Shown piece after piece: positions 44,894-54,300 of a DNA stretch of 64,000 nt. The DNA is from Dyella sp. C11 (lineage in GTDB: Bacteria > Pseudomonadota > Gammaproteobacteria > Xanthomonadales > Rhodanobacteraceae): positions 1 through 64,000 of the forward strand of contig NZ_QAVX01000013.1 of assembly GCF_003121485.1 (NCBI RefSeq), in the 5' to 3' direction. Below the pieces are notes generated by a model. The model was not told where the DNA came from. It was given only the letters and a program-made list of their open reading frames with translations, and ran no database searches. The stretch's first letter is position 1. Every line of letters begins with the position of its first letter. The translations under genes were made by a program, and so were the position numbers.

Positions 44894-46768
44894 ATGACAG
44901 CAAGGCGTAGGGCGGTCGGTTACAGCACCCTGGTGAGTGCGTTCATCACCATGGGCTTCGCGTCGGCAGCAATGGCTTCCGATCCGTCGACGACATGGAA
45001 CGGCAAGGAGGCGCCCCTGTCGACGCCATGGACCAGCGAGGTGTCACCCGGCAACGCGTTGCCCGAATACCCGCGCCCGCAGTTGGCACGCCCGTCGCTG
45101 GAGCATCCGCGATGGATGAGCCTTAACGGGCTGTGGCAATTCGCGTCGAGTGACGGGAAGGGTGCGCCGCCGTTCGGTCAGGTGTTGAAGGACCAGGTGT
45201 TGGTGCCTTACCCGATCGAGTCGGTGCTGTCGGGTGTGCAGAAGCACGCCGACTTCATGTTCTACCGTCGAATGGTGGACGTTCCGGCTGACTTCACAGC
45301 GCACGGCCAGCATGTGCGGCTGAACTTTGGCGGGGTAGGCCAGGACGCCACCGTGTACGTCAACGGCAAACAGGTGGTCAATCATACGGGCGGCTATACG
45401 TCTTTCAGTACCGACATCACCTCCGCGTTGCGGGCGAGCGGCGCACAGGAAATCGTGGTTGCCGTGCATGCGCCGGTGGATGGCGCCAATGTGATGGTCG
45501 GCAAGCAGCGATTGAAGCCGGACGGCAGTTTCTACACGGCGGCATCGGGCATCTGGCAGACGGTGTGGCTGGAGCCTGTGCCTGCGAGCAGCCTTGCGCA
45601 GTTGAATTTCACTCCGACGCAGAGCCTGGATGCCTTCACCGTTACCTCGAGGACGGATGGTTCGGACGATGGCGCCACGCTGCAAGTGACAGCCTATGCA
45701 GACGGCAAGCCGGTCGGCGAGGCCAAGGGCGCGCCCGGCAAACCGCTGCGCCTGGCTATCGCGCATCCGCATCCGTGGAGTCCACAGGACCCCTTCCTGT
45801 ACACGTTCAAGGCGACGCTCACGCAAGGCAAGCAGAGCGATGAGGTCACCAGTTATGCCGGCTTGCGCACCGTGGCCATCAAGAAGGTGAACGGCCGCAA
45901 TCGCATCGTGCTGAACAACAAGCCAACTTTCCTGCTGGCCACGCTGGACCAGGGCTACTGGCCAGACGGCATCTACACGGCACCCACCGATGAAGCCCTG
46001 AAGTTCGACATCCAGAAAACCAAGGATCTGGGCTTCAACACCATCCGCAAGCACATCAAGGTGGAGCCGGCGCGCTGGTACTACTGGGCAGACCGTATTG
46101 GCCTGATGGTGTGGCAAGACATGCCTGCCTTGCCGAACGGCCACAACGACAAGCTCAGTGATGCCGACAAGGCCACGTTCCGCGCGGATGTGACGTCCAT
46201 TGTCGGTCAGCTTTCGGGGGTGACCTCGATCATCGGCTGGATTCCATTCAACGAAGGCTGGGGCCAGTGGAGCATTCCCGCCGCCGCCGAGCTTGCCGCG
46301 CAGATCAAGCAGCAGGACCCCTCGCGCATCGTTGACGCACGCAGCGGCGCCAACTGCTGCGATACCAAGGGTGATCCGCATGCTGGCGATGTCTATGACA
46401 TCCATGACTACCAGGGCCCGGGTTTGCCCAGCCCCGATGCGGAACGCGCTTCGATGGATGGCGAGCATGGCGGACTGACCCTGGGCGTTCCCGGTCACGT
46501 CTGGCCTAACACGCCCATCAACCCGTATGGCGCCGTCAAGGATCGCGACGCCCTGAACGCCGGCTACGTGGCCAACACCGCCGTGCTGCGCGACAAGGGG
46601 CCCGCTGTCGGCATGTCGGGCAGCGTGTACACGCAGATCACCGACGTCGAAGGGGAGCACAACGGCCTGTACACCTACGATCGCAAGGTCGAGAAAGTGG
46701 TTGAGTCGCAGGTGCGTGCGATCAATGAAGCAACGATTCGTGCCAATAGCCAGGTCGGAGCGAACTAG
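44894..46768 (+). CDS. GH2 family glycoside hydrolase
   Basis: This encodes 624 residues. A signal peptide covers about 1-27 (ends AMAS). The jelly-roll sugar-binding domain (about 65-215, with MFYRRMVDVP and VYVNGKQV), an Ig-like domain and a TIM barrel follow. E454 in FNEGWG is the expected acid/base and E524 in DGEHGG the likely nucleophile. GH2 covers beta-galactosidases, beta-mannosidases and beta-glucuronidases; specificity cannot be read here. With GH92 and the receptor it would trim an imported mannose-rich glycan. The ATG is 53 bp after the GH92 stop, with AAGGAAAA before it. Confidence 0.88.
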   Translation: MTARRRAVGYSTLVSAFITMGFASAAMASDPSTTWNGKEAPLSTPWTSEVSPGNALPEYPRPQLARPSLEHPRWMSLNGLWQFASSDGKGAPPFGQVLKDQVLVPYPIESVLSGVQKHADFMFYRRMVDVPADFTAHGQHVRLNFGGVGQDATVYVNGKQVVNHTGGYTSFSTDITSALRASGAQEIVVAVHAPVDGANVMVGKQRLKPDGSFYTAASGIWQTVWLEPVPASSLAQLNFTPTQSLDAFTVTSRTDGSDDGATLQVTAYADGKPVGEAKGAPGKPLRLAIAHPHPWSPQDPFLYTFKATLTQGKQSDEVTSYAGLRTVAIKKVNGRNRIVLNNKPTFLLATLDQGYWPDGIYTAPTDEALKFDIQKTKDLGFNTIRKHIKVEPARWYYWADRIGLMVWQDMPALPNGHNDKLSDADKATFRADVTSIVGQLSGVTSIIGWIPFNEGWGQWSIPAAAELAAQIKQQDPSRIVDARSGANCCDTKGDPHAGDVYDIHDYQGPGLPSPDAERASMDGEHGGLTLGVPGHVWPNTPINPYGAVKDRDALNAGYVANTAVLRDKGPAVGMSGSVYTQITDVEGEHNGLYTYDRKVEKVVESQVRAINEATIRANSQVGAN

Positions 46769-46811
46769 GCGGTACCGAGCGGATGATCGGCACTGCTGAC
46801 AGCGTCAGCGC

Positions 46812-46842
46812 CCTGCTGCCTTGGTATCACCAGGGCAGCAGG
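46812..46842 (+). terminator. Strong hairpin after the GH2 gene
   Basis: A 14-bp stem with one T-G wobble and a 3-nt loop, ATC (46826-46828), 44 bases after the GH2 stop. It is the most stable hairpin noticed in the window; no T tract follows. Confidence 0.6.
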
Positions 46843-46853
46843 TTGGAACGAAA

Positions 46854-46871
46854 GGGCGGCTATAGCCGCCC
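46854..46871. terminator. Bidirectional terminator hairpin
   Basis: A perfect 7-bp stem (GGGCGGC and GCCGCCC) with a TATA loop, followed on the plus strand by ACTTATTT. It ends 2 bases before the stop of the convergent hydrolase gene and probably serves both directions. Confidence 0.6.
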
Positions 46872-46873
46872 AC

Positions 46874-47677
46874 TTATTTAGCAGTGGCAGCCTTCTCGAT
46901 CATGCGCGCCACCACGTCCGGGTGCGAGACCATGACGACGTGCGAAGCGCCCTTGACCACAACAACATCCTTGGCGGCTGCGCGCTTGGCCATGAAGGCC
47001 ATGGCTGCCGGCGGGATGTTCTTGTCCGCGTCGCCGTAGACCCACCAGGAGGGCAGGTTCTTCCAGGCGGCGGCGCCGGCCTTTTCATCGAGAGCCGACT
47101 GCGACAACGGTCGCTGCGTGATGGCCATCAAGGCGGCATCGGCGGCGGGCACGTCAGCCGCGAACTGCGCGTGGAACTTGTTCTGGACGATATAAAGGTC
47201 CTTCCCGCCATCGGCGAGATCGGCCGGCGGCGCCAGCGCCTGGCCCAGCGTGCTGCCGGGGAATTTGCCCGTCAGCTCGCCCAGCGTCTCGCCCGTCTCG
47301 GGTGCGAACGCACTGACGTACACCAGCGCCTTCACGTTGGCGTGCCAATTGGCCGCCTCCGTAATCACGTTGCCGCCGTACGAATGCCCCACCAGCACCA
47401 CCGGACCTTTGAGGTCTCCGACCAGACTGCCGATGTAGGCGCCATCACTCTTGGCGCCGCGCAAGGGATTGGCGGCGGCGATGACAAAGTAGCCGTCCTT
47501 CTGCAGGATTTTTGCTACGCCATTCCAGCTGGATGCATCGGCGAAGGCGCCGTGCACGAGCACGATGAAGGGCTTGGTGGACGGTTTTGACATGACGGCA
47601 TCCGGTGACTGCGCGGATGCGTTCATGGCCAGCATCGCCGTCATGCCGAACATGAAAGCGGCCAGGGCTTTCCTCAT
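46874..47677 (-). CDS. Exported alpha/beta hydrolase
   Basis: This encodes 267 residues. A signal peptide ends near ASAQ (about 23). The alpha/beta hydrolase fold shows VHGAFADASSW (oxyanion region), nucleophile S99 in GHSYGG, an acid in YGDADK and a His in GASHVVM. It resembles the salicylate-esterase/EstC-like group of small esterases acting on unknown esters. AAGGAG lies before the ATG. It is last on the minus strand after an SDR gene, separated by 71 bp. Confidence 0.85.
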   Translation of the reverse strand: MRKALAAFMFGMTAMLAMNASAQSPDAVMSKPSTKPFIVLVHGAFADASSWNGVAKILQKDGYFVIAAANPLRGAKSDGAYIGSLVGDLKGPVVLVGHSYGGNVITEAANWHANVKALVYVSAFAPETGETLGELTGKFPGSTLGQALAPPADLADGGKDLYIVQNKFHAQFAADVPAADAALMAITQRPLSQSALDEKAGAAAWKNLPSWWVYGDADKNIPPAAMAFMAKRAAAKDVVVVKGASHVVMVSHPDVVARMIEKAATAK

Positions 47678-47748
47678 TTCATCTCTCCTTGGTTTTTGGG
47701 TGGGGAAGGGCTGTCGACAATGGAACGCTGCGCATGCGCAGCGCGCCG

Positions 47749-48579
47749 CTAGACGGGGAAATCTGTAGAGATGCTCAGCTCGCGCCAGCGTTCGAGTTCG
47801 GCCAGGCGCGCACGGTCCGCGTGACCGATGGCTGCCACCGCATCGCTGCCCAAGGCCAAACGTAGTGGCGGTTGTTCCATGGCGGCCACTTTCAGTACGA
47901 CTTGCGCTGCGCGTTCAGGATCGCCAGGCTGGCGTCCGTTGTAATCGCGTTGCATGCGCGCTGCAGCGCCCACGACGGCGTCGTACTCGACGCGGCCTTC
48001 CTCAAGGACGGTCGAGGCGCCGGCAAAATCCGTGCGAAAGCCACCTGGCTCGATCACCGTGACTTTCACGCCAACAAGCACCATCTCGCGGGCCAGTACT
48101 TCGGAGAAACCCTCCACCGCCCATTTCGCTGCGGAATAGGGCGCGCGACCCGGTGCACCCACGCGCCCGCCGACCGACGAAAACTGGATGATGTGCCCGC
48201 TGCGTTGTTCTCGCATGAGCGAAATGGCGGCCTTGGTGACGATGATCGTGCCGAACAGATTGGTGTCGATCTGCTGCCGGAATTCCTCGATGCTGGTGTC
48301 TTCAATCGCATTGATGTTGCCGTAGCCGGCATTGTTGACGAGTACATCGAGCCCACCGAAGGCGTCCACAGCGGTTTGGATGGCTTCCGCTGCCTCCATG
48401 GCGTCGACGACATCGAGCGGTACGGCGCGAACTCGATCGCCGTGCTGGCGTACAAGGTCGTCCAGTTGCGACGGATCGCGAGCGGTCGCCACCAGGCAAT
48501 GCCCCGCCTGCAATACAGCTTCGGCCAGTGCACGGCCCAGGCCGCGCGAGCAGCCGGTGATCAACCAGCGTTGTGTCAT
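47749..48579 (-). CDS. Short-chain dehydrogenase/reductase
   Basis: This encodes 276 residues. NAD(P)-binding TGCSRGLG at 8-15, NNAG near 87, a catalytic Ser in FSSVGGR and YSAAK complete the classical SDR set. An Arg after the first strand (ATARDP) favours NADPH. Substrate is unknown. GAGGAG lies 8 bases before the ATG. The P460-like gene is 23 bp upstream, so it shares that operon. Confidence 0.9.
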   Translation of the reverse strand: MTQRWLITGCSRGLGRALAEAVLQAGHCLVATARDPSQLDDLVRQHGDRVRAVPLDVVDAMEAAEAIQTAVDAFGGLDVLVNNAGYGNINAIEDTSIEEFRQQIDTNLFGTIIVTKAAISLMREQRSGHIIQFSSVGGRVGAPGRAPYSAAKWAVEGFSEVLAREMVLVGVKVTVIEPGGFRTDFAGASTVLEEGRVEYDAVVGAAARMQRDYNGRQPGDPERAAQVVLKVAAMEQPPLRLALGSDAVAAIGHADRARLAELERWRELSISTDFPV

Positions 48580-48602
48580 CGCCGAATCTCCTCGTGCGGG
48601 GT

Positions 48603-49112
48603 TTACGGTGCGTAGCGCGTGAAAACCAGGTCGTGATCTTTCACGGCGGACTGATGGCAGGCATGGCAGGTGCGGTGCTGTGCTTCGTCGGCTGGCGTGC
48701 CGTTGATAAACCGGCCGAAACCCCAGCCGCCGGTGCTGGCGTATCGGTGAGAATCCTTGACCATCACCTGCACCGTGGTGGCGGCGCCGGGAATGGATGC
48801 CGGCGCAAACTCGGAGGACGGCACGCGCTTCCAGGCCAGCTTGACCAGCACTGCGCCGTCCGGAAACGGCAGCGTGCCGTCGCGATAGGCCTTCACCGCG
48901 ACGGCATTGCCGACCACCACGCGCAGTTCATCGAGCGGGGCGGCTTCCTGTGCCGGTGCGATCACCGTCCATTCCCGATAACCCTGCGGCAGCGTGACGC
49001 CATAGATCGGTGACACAGGAGCCTGGTTGTTCGCCTGTGCGGCGAATGCCATGGAGCCCATAGCCACGGCTACACCCGTGACCGCAATCAGAGCGACACA
49101 CGCCTGGCTCAT
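48603..49112 (-). CDS. Cytochrome P460-like haem protein with CxxCH
   Basis: This encodes 169 residues. A signal peptide (about 1-27, AFAAQ) is followed by the P460 fold: a GYREWTVIAP segment, central strands with KAYRDGTLPFPDG, FMVKDS-like VMVKDSHRYASTGGWGFG, and the haem motif CHACH at 149-153. P460 enzymes oxidise hydroxylamine or detoxify nitrogen oxides; others in the family have no known role. The ATG at 49112 gives a normal signal peptide. The frame opens at a TTG at 49130 that overlaps the upstream hydrolase gene's stop. Confidence 0.8.
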   Translation of the reverse strand: MSQACVALIAVTGVAVAMGSMAFAAQANNQAPVSPIYGVTLPQGYREWTVIAPAQEAAPLDELRVVVGNAVAVKAYRDGTLPFPDGAVLVKLAWKRVPSSEFAPASIPGAATTVQVMVKDSHRYASTGGWGFGRFINGTPADEAQHRTCHACHQSAVKDHDLVFTRYAP

Positions 49113-49126
49113 GGATGGGCACCCGT

Positions 49127-50128
49127 TCAAAGGTGGTTCGCGTCGATGACAGCCTTGGTAAACGCTTCCGGTGCTTCCTGCGGCAGGTTGTGGCCGATGC
49201 CGCCACTGATCAGGCGGAATTCGTACTTGCCAGTGAACTGCTTGGCATACGCCTCCGGTGCCGGATGCGGTGCGCCGTTGGCATCGCCTTCCATGGTGAT
49301 GGTTGGCACGGTGATCGGCGGAAGCTGCGCAAGGCGCGCTTCCAGTGGCGCGTAGCGGTCCTCGCCCTTGGCAAGATCAAGCCGCCAGCGATAGTTGTGG
49401 ATGGTGATGGCGACATGGTCCGGGTTGTCGAAGGCCGCGGCGCTGCGATCGAACGTGGCGTCGTCGAAATTCCACTTGGGTGATGCCAGCTGCCAGATCA
49501 GCTTGGCAAAATCACGATGATTCTTTTCGTAGCCCTGCTGGCCACGCTCGGTCGCGAAATAGAACTGATACCACCACTGGTACTCGGCCTTGGGTGGCAG
49601 TGGCGCCTGGCCGGCTGCCTGCGTGCCGATCAGGTAGCCGCTTACGCTGACAAGCGCCTTGACGCGCTCAGGCCACAACGCCGCCACGATGTCGGCCGAA
49701 CGCGCACCCCAGTCGAAACCTCCGAACACGGCACGTTGCACATGCAGTGCATCCATGAAGTCGACGACGTCCTGCGCAAGTGCGGCCGGTTCGGCGTTGC
49801 GCATCGTGTTCGCCGAAAGGAAATGGGTGTCGCCGTAGCCGCGTGCATAGGGAACGAGCACGCGATACCCCTTCGCTGCCAGCGCCGGAGCCACCTTCTC
49901 GTAGCTATGGATGTCATACGGCCAGCCGTGCAGCAGGATCACTACGGGACCATTGGCGGGGCCCATCTCCGCGTAGGCCACGTCGAGCACGCCTGCGTGC
50001 ACATGCTTGAGGGAGCCCCAGGGATCTGCCGGTGCCGGAAGCGCCGACAATCCCAGCGGAAGGGTCAGCGCAACGCCCAGTGCCGTGCGCAACAGGCCGC
50101 GAGCCGAGAACTTGGATGTAACGTGCAT
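49127..50128 (-). CDS. Exported epoxide-hydrolase-like alpha/beta hydrolase
   Basis: This encodes 333 residues. A signal sequence covers about 1-34. The fold is alpha/beta hydrolase with HGWP (oxyanion), nucleophile D139 in GGFDWGARS and a His in GIGHNLPQE. An Asp nucleophile is the hallmark of epoxide hydrolases and haloalkane dehalogenases; the HGWP motif favours epoxide hydrolase. GGAG lies 8 bases before ATG 50128; longer in-frame starts give non-signal-like sequence. It sits between two P460-like genes, an unusual setting. Confidence 0.85.
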   Translation of the reverse strand: MHVTSKFSARGLLRTALGVALTLPLGLSALPAPADPWGSLKHVHAGVLDVAYAEMGPANGPVVILLHGWPYDIHSYEKVAPALAAKGYRVLVPYARGYGDTHFLSANTMRNAEPAALAQDVVDFMDALHVQRAVFGGFDWGARSADIVAALWPERVKALVSVSGYLIGTQAAGQAPLPPKAEYQWWYQFYFATERGQQGYEKNHRDFAKLIWQLASPKWNFDDATFDRSAAAFDNPDHVAITIHNYRWRLDLAKGEDRYAPLEARLAQLPPITVPTITMEGDANGAPHPAPEAYAKQFTGKYEFRLISGGIGHNLPQEAPEAFTKAVIDANHL

Positions 50129-50200
50129 GAGCAGGTCTCCGATAGGAAGGCGAGAAAAGGGCAATGCATGCCGTAACGGCGCTGGCGTGTACGCCACCGG

Positions 50201-50761
50201 TTACCGCTTGGCGAATTCGGTAAAAACGTAGTCGCGTCCCTTCACGATGGTGTGGCAGGCGTAACCGCACTGCGCATCGTTTCCTTGGGGCGGGTTGCTG
50301 GCCTGCGTGCCGGGCGAGAATGTGTCGGAAGCCTTGTCGCGATCGAACACGGCGTAGCCCCAGCCGCCGCTGTCCGCAAACCGCTTGCTGTCCTTCACCA
50401 TGAAGTCGACGTCGTGCTGCGTGGCGGGCACGGTGGCAGCGGGGAAGGTTTCAAGCTTCTTGGTGTCCCAATGCACCTTGGCCATCCTGGAGCCGTCGGG
50501 GAACGGTTTGCCATTGCCGGGAATGCCCGAGCGGAAGGCTTCGATCATGGTGGGGTTGGCCACCACCACGGCAAGCAGGCCACCGTCCTCACTGACGGAG
50601 ACCACCTGCCAACTCTCATAGCCCTTGAATTCAGAGAAGGCGAGGCCGCCCGGAACCTTCAAGGCGTACTTGTCCTGCGTCGACACGGCGAAGGCGACGC
50701 CGGCCAGCATGGCTGTCATCAACACCGTTCCTGCCATCAAGCCTAGGGTTGTGCGTTTCAT
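50201..50761 (-). CDS. Cytochrome P460-like protein with a CxxxCH motif
   Basis: This encodes 186 residues. A signal peptide covers about 1-25 (ends AFAV). The P460 fold shows FKGYESWQVVSVSED, GNGKPFPDGSRMAKVHW, FMVKDSKRFADSGGWGYAVFD and the C-terminal QCGYACHTIVKGRDYVFTEF. The haem motif has three residues between the Cys pair (C165, C169, H170) instead of two. CAGGAG lies before the ATG. It is probably a diverged paralogue of the P460-like gene two places downstream. Activity is unknown; the family includes hydroxylamine oxidases. Confidence 0.8.
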   Translation of the reverse strand: MKRTTLGLMAGTVLMTAMLAGVAFAVSTQDKYALKVPGGLAFSEFKGYESWQVVSVSEDGGLLAVVVANPTMIEAFRSGIPGNGKPFPDGSRMAKVHWDTKKLETFPAATVPATQHDVDFMVKDSKRFADSGGWGYAVFDRDKASDTFSPGTQASNPPQGNDAQCGYACHTIVKGRDYVFTEFAKR

Positions 50762-50822
50762 GGCGGCTCCTGCCTTGCTGAAGGTGGTTGATTGGGTGCG
50801 GCGGCACTGCCTGCTGGCGGGA

Positions 50823-51215
50823 TTACGGCGGCTCTCTGCGTCCGCTGGATGCCTCGGGGTCGTTGAGCACGACACTCTTGCGGCCGAACAGTCGTGCGTC
50901 GGCGGAGTACGCGCCCGGCCCAAGCAGGGCGAGCGCCAAGGCCACCGGAATGGAAATGCCCGCGCACGACCACGCTGCGCCACCGCTGTGGATCAAGGCA
51001 TACGCACCCGCCAGGGCGCAGCAAGCTGCAATCACCGGCGTGGCCAATCCGATGATCAATGAGAAGCAGAGCGCCTCCAGCAACCAGGCCATCGCCGGAA
51101 ACCGAGAGCGTGCGGACTGCGTTGCCAGGCACAACGCGAACGCCGCCGTGAGGCGCAGGCACAACAGGCCGATGCCTGGCAGGCCGACAGGAAACATGGA
51201 AAAAAGACGCTGCAT
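50823..51215 (-). CDS. DoxX-like integral membrane protein
   Basis: This encodes 130 residues with about four hydrophobic helices. The C-terminal GPGAYSADARLFGRK is a pattern common in DoxX-like proteins of proteobacteria. DoxX-type proteins are linked to quinone or thiol redox in some organisms, but this group has no proven role. It is the first gene on the minus-strand run, 61 bp before the P460-like gene, and diverges from the sensor-kinase gene. Its ribosome site is weak. Confidence 0.6.
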   Translation of the reverse strand: MQRLFSMFPVGLPGIGLLCLRLTAAFALCLATQSARSRFPAMAWLLEALCFSLIIGLATPVIAACCALAGAYALIHSGGAAWSCAGISIPVALALALLGPGAYSADARLFGRKSVVLNDPEASSGRREPP

Positions 51216-51314
51216 GTGATCAGCGTAGACGCGCCGCGCATGTCCGACATCCCCAAGCGGAGCGAGGGCGACTCACTCATTAGTGGCATGACATACGGGC
51301 GTCCATCAGGCAGT

Positions 51315-51330
51315 AACCACCTGAGTGGTT
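51315..51330. promoter_or_regulatory. Inverted repeat in the divergent region before the sensor-kinase operon
   Basis: AACCAC and GTGGTT, a perfect 6-bp inverted repeat with a 4-nt spacer, 58 bases before the kinase start. A NarL-type regulator (encoded at 54504) binds dyads of this size, so autoregulation is plausible; it could also act on the divergent DoxX-like operon. Confidence 0.4.
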
Positions 51331-51388
51331 GCAATTGGCCCGCGGTCGGCGAAGATCGCACGTCACAGGCAAATGGGAGGCGAAGACA

Positions 51389-54300
51389 GTGGTGTATCGC
51401 GAGGCAAGCACTTCACGCTTGCATCTCCGCCGATCCAGCGGGTTGTGCTGGATGGTTGCGCTTGTTCTATTCGCGTGGCTTGGCGCTGCCAGCATCACAC
51501 ACGCGGTGGATGCCGGCCGGCTGCTTTCCCAGTACGGGCACACCGGCTGGCGTTTGCAGGACGGCGAACTTCCCGCACCCGCCTATCCCATGACGCAGAC
51601 GGCGGACGGCTATCTATGGATAGGCACGCAGGCAGGCGTGGTGCGATACGACGGCGCGCGCTTCGTACCATTGGATACGTTGACCGAGAGCCGGTTGGCC
51701 AGCCCCTTCGTCGTGGCGCTGCTCGCCGCGAGGGATGGCAGCCTCTGGATCGGCACGCAGGCGGGACTGAGTCGCTGGAAGGATGGAAAGCTCACTGACT
51801 ATGCCGGCATCGACACCCCGGTGCTGTCGCTTGCGCAGGGTGATGACGGCAGGGTCTGGCTGCTTACGCTCAGCAAGGAAGCCAAGCCGCTATGCGAGGT
51901 TGCCGGTGCGGGCGTGATCTGCCATGGCAAACAGGATGGGCTCAATGCCGCGGGCATCTGTTGTGATCGCATGATCACCGACGGCAAGGGCACCTTCTGG
52001 ATGGGCACCGATACAGCGCTGGTCCAATGGCGCGAACATGCACAGTCCAAAACCTATCCCATCGAGGCGAAGATCAAGGCGGGCACCCCGGGCAGCCTGA
52101 TCCTGGCGCGTGAGCCAACCGGAGAAATTTGGGCCGGCCTGCCCATGACGGGTCCCGGCCTGGGTCTGCAACAACTGGTGGGCGAACAGTGGCGGTCGTT
52201 CCAGGCTTCCGCGTTGTCGGGAAGCGATCTGGCCGTGCAATCCATGTACCGCGATCGCTCGGGCGCATTGTGGGTGGGCACCATCGATCGCGGCATCTAC
52301 CGAATCGCCTCCGGCCACGTGGATCACTTCGCCACCAAGGATGGCCTCACCAGCGACAGCATCTATTCCTTCTTCGAGGATCGGGAAGGGAACATGTGGG
52401 TCAGTACGTCGGCAGGCATCGATCGGTTCCGCGACTTTAAGGTCTGGACCTACACGACACGCGAGGGGCTGGGCGTGGACGAGGTGGACTCCGTGCTCGC
52501 CACCCGGGATGGCAGGATCTGGGCCGGCACAGCCAGTAGCCTGGACGTGCTCGATCATGGGGAAATTCATTCGCTTCGTTCAGGCAAGGAATTGCCGGGC
52601 ACACAAGTCACGGCGCTCTTTGAGGACAGCGCGCAACGCGTGTGGGTTGGCATCGACGAAGGGCTCTGGATTTACGCGGACGGAAAATTTACTGCTGTCA
52701 CCGATGGGGGTGGAAAGCCGCTCAAGGGCATGGCCTTCGCGATGGCGCAAGATGGCGATGGTGACGTGTGGGCGGTGATGCGCGGACATCCATCCAGGGT
52801 CGTTCGCATCCATGATGGCCAGGCGGTGCAGTCCCTGGCGCCACCTGAGTTTCCCTCGGCACGCTCGATGGCGTCGGATGCAGCGGGCCACATCTGGCTG
52901 GGCCTGCAGCACGGCGACCTGGTACAACTGGGTGCGACAGGGCCTCGCGTGACGACGGGCTTGAACACCACTGTGTTCGACATCGCCGTGGCAAAGGACG
53001 GCCTGGTCGCGGGAGGCACGGCAAAGGGCCTGATCGTTTTCAAGGATGGCTTGTTGCGCGTGCTTTCGGCCAAGGACGGCCTGCCTTGCGATGCCATCCA
53101 TGGCGTGGTCGACGGCGAGGATGGGGCGCTGTGGCTGGCGATGCCGTGCGGCCTGGTCAGGGTCGGGCTCGCGGATATCGGGGATGCGCTGCATCATCCG
53201 ACGCATGCGGTGAGTGCGAACGTGATCGACGTACTCGATGGTATGCATCCTGGTGCGGCGCCGTTCCAGAAGAAGATGGCCCGTGCACCCGATGGCTCGC
53301 TGTGGCTTGCCAATGGCGTCGCGCTGCAATCGTTCGAACCCCATGCAGCCAGCGCGACGAGCGCCTCGCTGCCCGTCCATGTGGAAGGTCTCGTAGCGGA
53401 CAGGAATCACTATCCGCTGGCCGAGGGTCTGTCGCTTCCACCACTCACGCACGACGTGCAGCTGGATTACACGGCAACCGCCCTTGCCGTGCCCCAGCAC
53501 GTTCGCTTCCGCTATCGCCTCGATGGGCGCGAAAAAACGTGGATCGATGCCGGCCAGCGACGCCAGGCCTTCTATACGGATCTACCGCCGGGCGCCTACC
53601 GTTTCCGCGTGGCGGCCAGCCTCGATGGCCATGCATGGGAAGAGGCTGCGCCACTGGCGTTCACCGTGAAGCCGGCGTTCTACCAGACCAGTCTTTTCAT
53701 GCTGCTGGTCGTGGCGCTGATGGCCCTGTCGCTATGGATGCTGTTCGCCTGGCGCCTCGTGCACGTCAAGACGCAGATGCGCACCCTGTTCGATGAGCGG
53801 CATGCCGAACGCGAACGTATTGCGCGCGAATTGCACGACACCTTCCTGCAGGCGGTGCAGGGCCTGATGTTGCGATTCCAGTCCGCCATGGAGCGCATAC
53901 CGCCGACGGAACCGGCGCGCGAACTGATGGAGCAGGCCCTCGACCACGCCGATGAAGTCATCATCGAGGGCCGCGACCGCGTCACCACGCTGCGGATGGG
54001 AGAGCCCAAGGCCGCCAACCTGGAAGACGCCATCCGCCAGGCCGGCGAGGATGGGGCACGCGACACCGCTACGGCGTTCCGGCTGACCGTGGAGGGTGCC
54101 CGTCGCCCGCTGGACCGAGCGGTGAGAGAGGAAATCCTGCGTCTGTCGAAGGAGGCCATCGCCAATGCCTTTGCCCATGCGCGCGCCAGTCACATCGACG
54201 TGAACGTGACCTACGGGCGGCGGCACCTGACGCTCAGCGTGGTCGACGACGGAACGGGTTTCGATGTCGATATGCTTTCAGGAAGCAGCCCCGTGGGGCA

